Assembly (NCBI GenBank): GCA_017443685.1
Contig: JAFSYD010000010.1
Coordinates: 1 to 8,309 of the forward strand
Direction of reading: 5' to 3'
DNA length: 8,309 nt
Source: Lachnospiraceae bacterium
GTDB taxonomy: Bacteria; Bacillota; Clostridia; Lachnospirales; Lachnospiraceae
In this document: piece by piece, positions 5,326 through 8,309 of the stretch
Layout: each line of letters opens with the position of its first letter
Numbering within the stretch: position 1 is the stretch's first letter
Translations under genes and position numbers: made by a program
The notes under the pieces: model-generated
The model's database searches: none
What the model was told of the DNA's origin: nothing
What the model saw: the letters and a program-made list of their open reading frames with translations, nothing else

Positions 5326-7107
5326 ATGATTGCGGCAGCAATATGTTTCGGGAAGGTATCTGTTCAGCAGGCTGAACAGATACGCGAGGCATCAAGGCTG
5401 ACGCCATGGAAAATTGATGCCTCGCCCGGTGGATTTACGTTACCGGGCAGTCGCTCAGCAGTAAATGCTTCGCGCTGCCGAACAGTTACTCGGGAAGATC
5501 CATGTGCTGTCCCACAAACGAAGGAGAGGGCAGAATCCGCGGTGAAGGAAAGGAAGCGAGGGGAAAAATCAGAACAGGAAGGGCGCGGCTTGCGGCGAGA
5601 CGGAAGCCGCATTTCGTGCGTCGTGACGGCGATGAGCAGTAACACGGGAAAGACCGTGGTGACCTGCGCTTTATTGGAATGGCTTTCGCGGGAAGGTTTT
5701 TCGGCCTGTGCCTTTAAGACCGGACCGGACTATATCGATCCGATGTTCCACCGAAAGGTGCAGGGGGTGGAATGCCATAATCTGGATCTGTTTCTATGTG
5801 GAGAAAAGCGGGCGGAAGATGTACTAAGGCAGCATTTTTTGCGGTATGCGGGCGGTTATGACGCGGTTGTGATCGAAGGCGCGATGGGCTGGAAGGACGG
5901 CATCGGAGGAACGCCCGGCAAAAGCGCGTGGGAAATTGCAAAAATACTCAACGTGCCGGGGCTTTTGGTCGTAAACTGTGAGGGATGTGCCGGGTTGATC
6001 GCGGCGACAGATTACCCGGTGCAGGAAATAGATTCCGGTATTGCCGCTGTATTTTTAAACTGCTGCGGGGATGAAGAATATCCACGAATAAAAGAAGCGG
6101 TTGAGAAGAAAATAGGTCTGCCTGTCATCGGATATCTGCCGCAAATGCCGGAAGCAGAATGGTCCAGCCGGCATCTTGGACTGGTTACGGCTTGTGAGAT
6201 CGATGATCTGAAAATGAGGCTCCGTAAGCTTGGAGCAGCCTTGGGTGAGCGGATGGACCGGGACACGTTTGCGGCGGTGTTCCAAACAGATAGAATGAAA
6301 GAGCGTGAAAAACGAACGGATAAAACAGAGGAGCGTGAAAAACAAAAGGAAAGAATAGAAGCCCGAAAAGTGGCAGAACCAACGGAAAGTGCAGAGGAGC
6401 GGAGAGCATCAGGGCATTCGGTGAAAGAGTATTGTCCCGAGACAGAACCCGCGGATTGGGATGCTGTAAAGAATCCTTTATTGGCCGTTGCGCGGGATGA
6501 GGCATTTTGTTTTATCTATGAGGAAACGCTGGATGCGCTGCGGGATGCGGATTTTGCCATTGGCTTTTTCAGCCCGCTTCATGGGGAAAACATACCGGAA
6601 AGCGCTTCCGCTCTTTTGCTTTCGGGCGGGTACCCGGAGTTATACGCAAAAGAGCTTGCGGCAAATGCACGGATGCGTACTTCTGTCAGAACGGCGGTGA
6701 CCGGCGGGCTGCCGACGATAGCGGAGTGCGGCGGCTTTCTGTATCTGGGGGAGGAATTGCAGGGTACGGACGGAAAAATGTATCCGATGTGCGGTGCGTT
6801 TCGCGGGAAAGCGACGCGAAAGGAACGGCTGGTTCGATTCGGCTATGCGCAGATGACAGCGAAAAAGGATGGCTTACTGTTTCGGAAGGGGGAAAGTGCT
6901 CCGATCCACGAATTTCATTACTGGGATTCGACGGCGAACGGAGATGATTTTGCATTGATAAAGCCGGTGTCGGACCGAAGCTGGCAGGGCGGATTTCAGA
7001 CGCCGACGATGTATGCCGGGTTTGCGCATCTGTACCTCGCCGCGCAGCCGGATGCAGTGAAACGGTTCCGGGAAGCGGCGGAGTCCTATCATAGGGGGGT
7101 TAGATGA
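5326..7107 (+). CDS. cbiA: Cobyrinate a,c-diamide synthase CbiA (start uncertain; 5' end carries a MITE)
   Basis: ATP- and glutamine-dependent amidation of the a and c carboxylates of (cobalt-)cobyrinate. The conserved body begins at RISCVVTAMSSNTGKT (P-loop Lys codon at 5650), then FKTGPDYIDPMFHRK and VIEGAMGWKDG. The C-terminal glutaminase domain has LLSGGYPELYAKEL, the nucleophile Cys in IAECGGFLYLG (codon 6727), and EFHYWDS. The two domains are joined by a Glu/Lys/Arg-rich linker (about 6290-6450) that the family lacks. Start: the frame is open from GTG 5308 and ATG 5326 (1 base after the cbiET stop, GGGG 5 bases upstream). About 90 codons before the P-loop region are not family sequence, and bases 5356-5489 of them are a mobile element. 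Alternative starts are GTG 5542 (AGGAGAGG 12 bases upstream) and TTG 5590 (AGGAAGGG 6 bases upstream), the latter giving a family-like N-terminus. Function is secure; the start is not. Confidence 0.92.
   Translation: MIAAAICFGKVSVQQAEQIREASRLTPWKIDASPGGFTLPGSRSAVNASRCRTVTREDPCAVPQTKERAESAVKERKRGEKSEQEGRGLRRDGSRISCVVTAMSSNTGKTVVTCALLEWLSREGFSACAFKTGPDYIDPMFHRKVQGVECHNLDLFLCGEKRAEDVLRQHFLRYAGGYDAVVIEGAMGWKDGIGGTPGKSAWEIAKILNVPGLLVVNCEGCAGLIAATDYPVQEIDSGIAAVFLNCCGDEEYPRIKEAVEKKIGLPVIGYLPQMPEAEWSSRHLGLVTACEIDDLKMRLRKLGAALGERMDRDTFAAVFQTDRMKEREKRTDKTEEREKQKERIEARKVAEPTESAEERRASGHSVKEYCPETEPADWDAVKNPLLAVARDEAFCFIYEETLDALRDADFAIGFFSPLHGENIPESASALLLSGGYPELYAKELAANARMRTSVRTAVTGGLPTIAECGGFLYLGEELQGTDGKMYPMCGAFRGKATRKERLVRFGYAQMTAKKDGLLFRKGESAPIHEFHYWDSTANGDDFALIKPVSDRSWQGGFQTPTMYAGFAHLYLAAQPDAVKRFREAAESYHRGVR
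5348..5355 (+). repeat. Left copy of 8-bp target-site duplication
   Basis: TCGGGAAG, identical to 5490-5497, immediately next to the left terminal repeat of the miniature element. Confidence 0.8.
5356..5383. repeat. Perfect palindrome at the left end of the MITE
   Basis: GTATCTGTTCAGC (5356-5368) is the exact reverse complement of 5371-5383, with only AG between. The left terminal repeat is thus immediately followed by its own inverted copy, and can form a 12-pair hairpin with a CAGG loop in RNA or single-stranded DNA. Confidence 0.85.
5384..5425. repeat. Second MITE hairpin (12-bp perfect stem)
   Basis: GCGAGGCATCAA (5384-5395) is the exact reverse complement of TTGATGCCTCGC (5414-5425). 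The 18-base loop contains a further GGC/GCC pairing. It starts directly at the end of the first palindrome, so the two stems could stack. Confidence 0.85.
5424..5448. repeat. Third MITE hairpin (7-bp perfect stem)
   Basis: GCCCGGT (5424-5430) pairs with ACCGGGC (5442-5448) around an 11-base loop. It shares two bases with the end of the second stem, so both cannot be fully formed together. Confidence 0.7.
5490..5497 (+). repeat. Right copy of 8-bp target-site duplication
   Basis: TCGGGAAG, directly after the right terminal repeat (ends CAGTTAC at 5489). The original target can be rebuilt by joining 5355 to 5498. Confidence 0.8.
5576..5592 (+). promoter_or_regulatory. Candidate internal ribosome binding site and TTG start of cbiA
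   Basis: AGGAAGGG (5576-5583) lies 6 bases before an in-frame TTG (5590). Translation here would give MRRDGSRISCVVTAMSSN, with the first beta strand and P-loop close to the N-terminus as in typical CbiA. It is downstream of the MITE and so would be unaffected by it. Unproven; it competes with GTG 5542 and with the starts at 5308/5326. Confidence 0.4.
6301..6360 (+). repeat. 30-bp tandem duplication in the cbiA interdomain linker
   Basis: Units 6301-6330 and 6331-6360 both begin GAGCGTGAAAAAC and agree at 24 of 30 positions by eye. They encode the ten-residue pair EREKRTDKTE and EREKQKERIE. The period keeps the frame. This shows that at least part of the charged linker grew by duplication. 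Confidence 0.7.
7093..7099 (+). promoter_or_regulatory. Ribosome binding site of the cobD-like gene
   Basis: AGGGGGG lies 9 bases before ATG 7109, inside the last codons of cbiA. A nearer ATG at 7104 meets a stop after two codons, so 7109 is the start. Confidence 0.7.
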
Positions 7108-7108
7108 T

Positions 7109-8309
7109 ATGAAAGGGACGCATTTCTCTCACGGCGGCGACGTGGAGGGATTTATCGAACAATATCATAAGGAGCCGTTGGATTTTTCGGCGAGCATCAG
7201 TCCGCTTGGATTGCCGGAGGGCGTAAAGCAGGCGGTCACGGATTGCCTGCAAAAGGAGCCGCATTACCCCGATCCGTTCTGCCGGCGTCTGCGCGCAGCC
7301 ATCGCTGAGGCGGAAAATGCAAGGCAGGAAGCAGAAGATGGTGCGGAGTATACGGAGCAGATAGCAGAAAAATGTGCAAAACGAGCAGGGCAGTCGGAAG
7401 AAAAATCCTTCGGATACACAGATGCACACAGAGGAGAGTATACCAAACAAACGTATAGTCTCGCCCCGGAGAGAATCATCTGCGCGAACGGTGCCTCGGA
7501 CCTGATCTGGCGGATCGCGCGGGCTTTTGCAAGAGAATACACATATGATACATTATTGCCGGGTATGACGGAAAGGGGACTCGTTGAGGAGGAGGAGCTG
7601 CACCCGACAGATAAAGGAAAGCGAGGTCGCGCGGCATTACTGCTTTCTCCCACCTTTATAGAATACGAACGCGCCCTTACCACATGCGGCATTCCGATCC
7701 GGCGGCACAGGTTAAATGACGAGGAAGACTTTCGGCTGACCGAAACGGTGCTGGATGCCATTGATGAAAGTGTGGGCATTTTCTTTTTGCCGCAGCCGCT
7801 GTATCCGACGGGGAAAGCAATAGAAGATGAGCTGCTTGGCGCGATCCGCGAGCGCTGCAGAGAGACGGGAACAAGGCTTGTGATCGACGCGAGCTTCGCG
7901 GATTTTTTAGGGGAAAAAGCAATAACGTTCATCAACAGGCTGGCAGTGGGCAGGGAAAAAAATCTGCCGATCTTCGTGATCCGTTCATTTACCAAGATCT
8001 ACGCGATGGCGGGGATCCGCTTGGGGTATGGTTACACTGTGGATGAAGCTTTTCTCGCACGCCTGTACGAAATGTCCGACCCGTGGGCGGTGTCGCAGAT
8101 CGCGCAGGAGGCAGGGATCGCGGCGTTAAGGGAAACGGAATACAAAAACAGGCTGCTTGCGCTGATATCGGATGAGCGGGTGAGGCTGACGCAAGCCTTA
8201 AAACAAATGGGGTTCCGTGTGATCGAAGGCGACGCGAACCATATGATGTTTTGCGGCAATGAAACGCTTTCGGGATCCCTTGCCGAGAGTGGACTCCTGG
8301 TGCGACGGC
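7109..8309 (+). CDS. cobD: CobD-like L-threonine-O-3-phosphate decarboxylase (PLP-dependent, 3' end outside window)
   Basis: Aminotransferase-fold enzyme expected to decarboxylate L-threonine phosphate to (R)-1-amino-2-propanol phosphate, the linker of the B12 nucleotide loop. Translation from ATG 7109, one base after the cbiA stop, stays open for 400 codons to the edge. CobD features: THFSHGGDVEGF (4-15), LDFSASISPLGLP (24-36), HYPDPFCRRLRAAI (52-65), ICANGASDLIWR (124-135), LLLSPTFIEYERAL (177-190), VIDASFADF (258-266, Asp260 expected at the pyridine nitrogen), and SFTKIYAMAGIRLGYG (293-308, Lys296 forming the PLP aldimine). Two charged stretches (about 68-118 and 142-173) have no counterpart in typical CobD. 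The usual N-N-P-T-G is L-Y-P-T-G here (Tyr232), an odd change in the cofactor site. The neighbours cbiET and cbiA support a cobalamin role; a histidinol-phosphate-aminotransferase-like relative is the alternative. Confidence 0.86.
   Translation, partial: MKGTHFSHGGDVEGFIEQYHKEPLDFSASISPLGLPEGVKQAVTDCLQKEPHYPDPFCRRLRAAIAEAENARQEAEDGAEYTEQIAEKCAKRAGQSEEKSFGYTDAHRGEYTKQTYSLAPERIICANGASDLIWRIARAFAREYTYDTLLPGMTERGLVEEEELHPTDKGKRGRAALLLSPTFIEYERALTTCGIPIRRHRLNDEEDFRLTETVLDAIDESVGIFFLPQPLYPTGKAIEDELLGAIRERCRETGTRLVIDASFADFLGEKAITFINRLAVGREKNLPIFVIRSFTKIYAMAGIRLGYGYTVDEAFLARLYEMSDPWAVSQIAQEAGIAALRETEYKNRLLALISDERVRLTQALKQMGFRVIEGDANHMMFCGNETLSGSLAESGLLVRR

Larger units (their letters stand above)
5356..5489. 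mobile_element. Miniature inverted-repeat transposable element (MITE), 134 bp, IS66-like ends
   Basis: The left end reads GTATCTGTTCAGCAG and the reverse complement of the right end reads GTAACTGTTCGGCAG, so 13 of 15 terminal bases match. The element lies exactly between two copies of TCGGGAAG. The interior is almost all inverted repeats: a perfect 13-base palindrome arm pair (5356-5368 / 5371-5383), a 12-base pair (5384-5395 / 5414-5425) and a 7-base pair (5424-5430 / 5442-5448). It is too short to encode a transposase, so any movement would need one from elsewhere. IS66-family elements are known for 8-bp target duplications and GTAA ends, which makes them the best candidate parent; this assignment is inference. 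Only one + frame is open through it, the one that continues into cbiA. Confidence 0.8.

Noticed and set aside
5326..5355. MIAAAICFGK as a remnant of a cbiG start
   Set aside because: CbiG proteins often begin with a similar hydrophobic strand, but ten residues are not enough. In the reconstructed pre-insertion sequence this frame ends after 25 codons.
5356..5448. Possible CRISPR-like repeat array
   Set aside because: The repeats are inverted pairs of different sequence, not regularly spaced direct repeats with spacers.
5326..5500. Possible cobalamin riboswitch between cbiET and cbiA
   Set aside because: The stems are explained by the terminal and internal repeats of a MITE with a target duplication, and I could not see the B12-box or the conserved riboswitch core.
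7586..7597. GAG x4 run in cobD as a phase-variation tract
   Set aside because: It is a trinucleotide run, so length changes would not shift the frame; it is simply part of a Glu-rich insertion.

Overview
The window looks like chromosome of an anaerobic member of the Bacillota, most likely class Clostridia (Lachnospiraceae-like). This is inferred from the strong AGGAGG-type ribosome binding sites, a sigma-A type promoter, a chemoreceptor of the clostridial style, and an anaerobic-type (cobalt-early) cobalamin pathway with a CbiE-CbiT fusion. No 16S or other taxonomic marker is present, so the family is a guess. All genes are on the + strand.

Layout: (1) 1-798, the 3' part of a sodium:alanine/glycine symporter (AGCS family). 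(2) 802-1503, an RsuA-type 16S rRNA pseudouridine synthase, 3 bases after the symporter and probably co-transcribed. (3) 1504-1666, a compact control region: four T-tracts at about helical spacing, a sigma-A-like promoter (TTGCCC-17-TACAAT), and an inverted repeat with a T tail that encloses the -10 and may terminate the upstream unit. (4) 1667-3718, a two-transmembrane dCache-HAMP chemoreceptor. (5) 3746-3782, a long GAGA-capped hairpin. (6) 3801-8309, three genes of corrin-ring and nucleotide-loop synthesis: a CbiE-CbiT fusion, cobyrinate a,c-diamide synthase (cbiA), and a CobD-like threonine-phosphate decarboxylase that runs off the right edge. These act on cobalt-precorrin-6B/7, on cobyrinate, and on the aminopropanol arm respectively.

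The most notable object is at 5356-5489. It is a 134-bp element with imperfect terminal inverted repeats (GTATCTGTTCAGCAG against GTAACTGTTCGGCAG), flanked by a perfect 8-bp direct repeat TCGGGAAG (5348-5355 and 5490-5497), and filled with perfect internal hairpins. It has the structure of a miniature inverted-repeat transposable element (MITE). The 8-bp duplication and GTAA-like ends suggest an IS66-family origin. It sits at the 5' end of cbiA. In-silico removal of the element plus one repeat copy (142 bp) changes the frame and joins ATG 5343 directly to the cbiA frame, so the insertion appears to have rebuilt the N-terminal coding of this gene.

A second theme is that all three cobalamin proteins carry extra charged, Glu/Lys/Arg-rich stretches, encoded by purine-rich DNA, where their families normally have short loops or linkers. 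One of them still shows a 30-bp tandem duplication. The CobD-like protein also has Tyr in place of the usual Asn of the NPTG motif.
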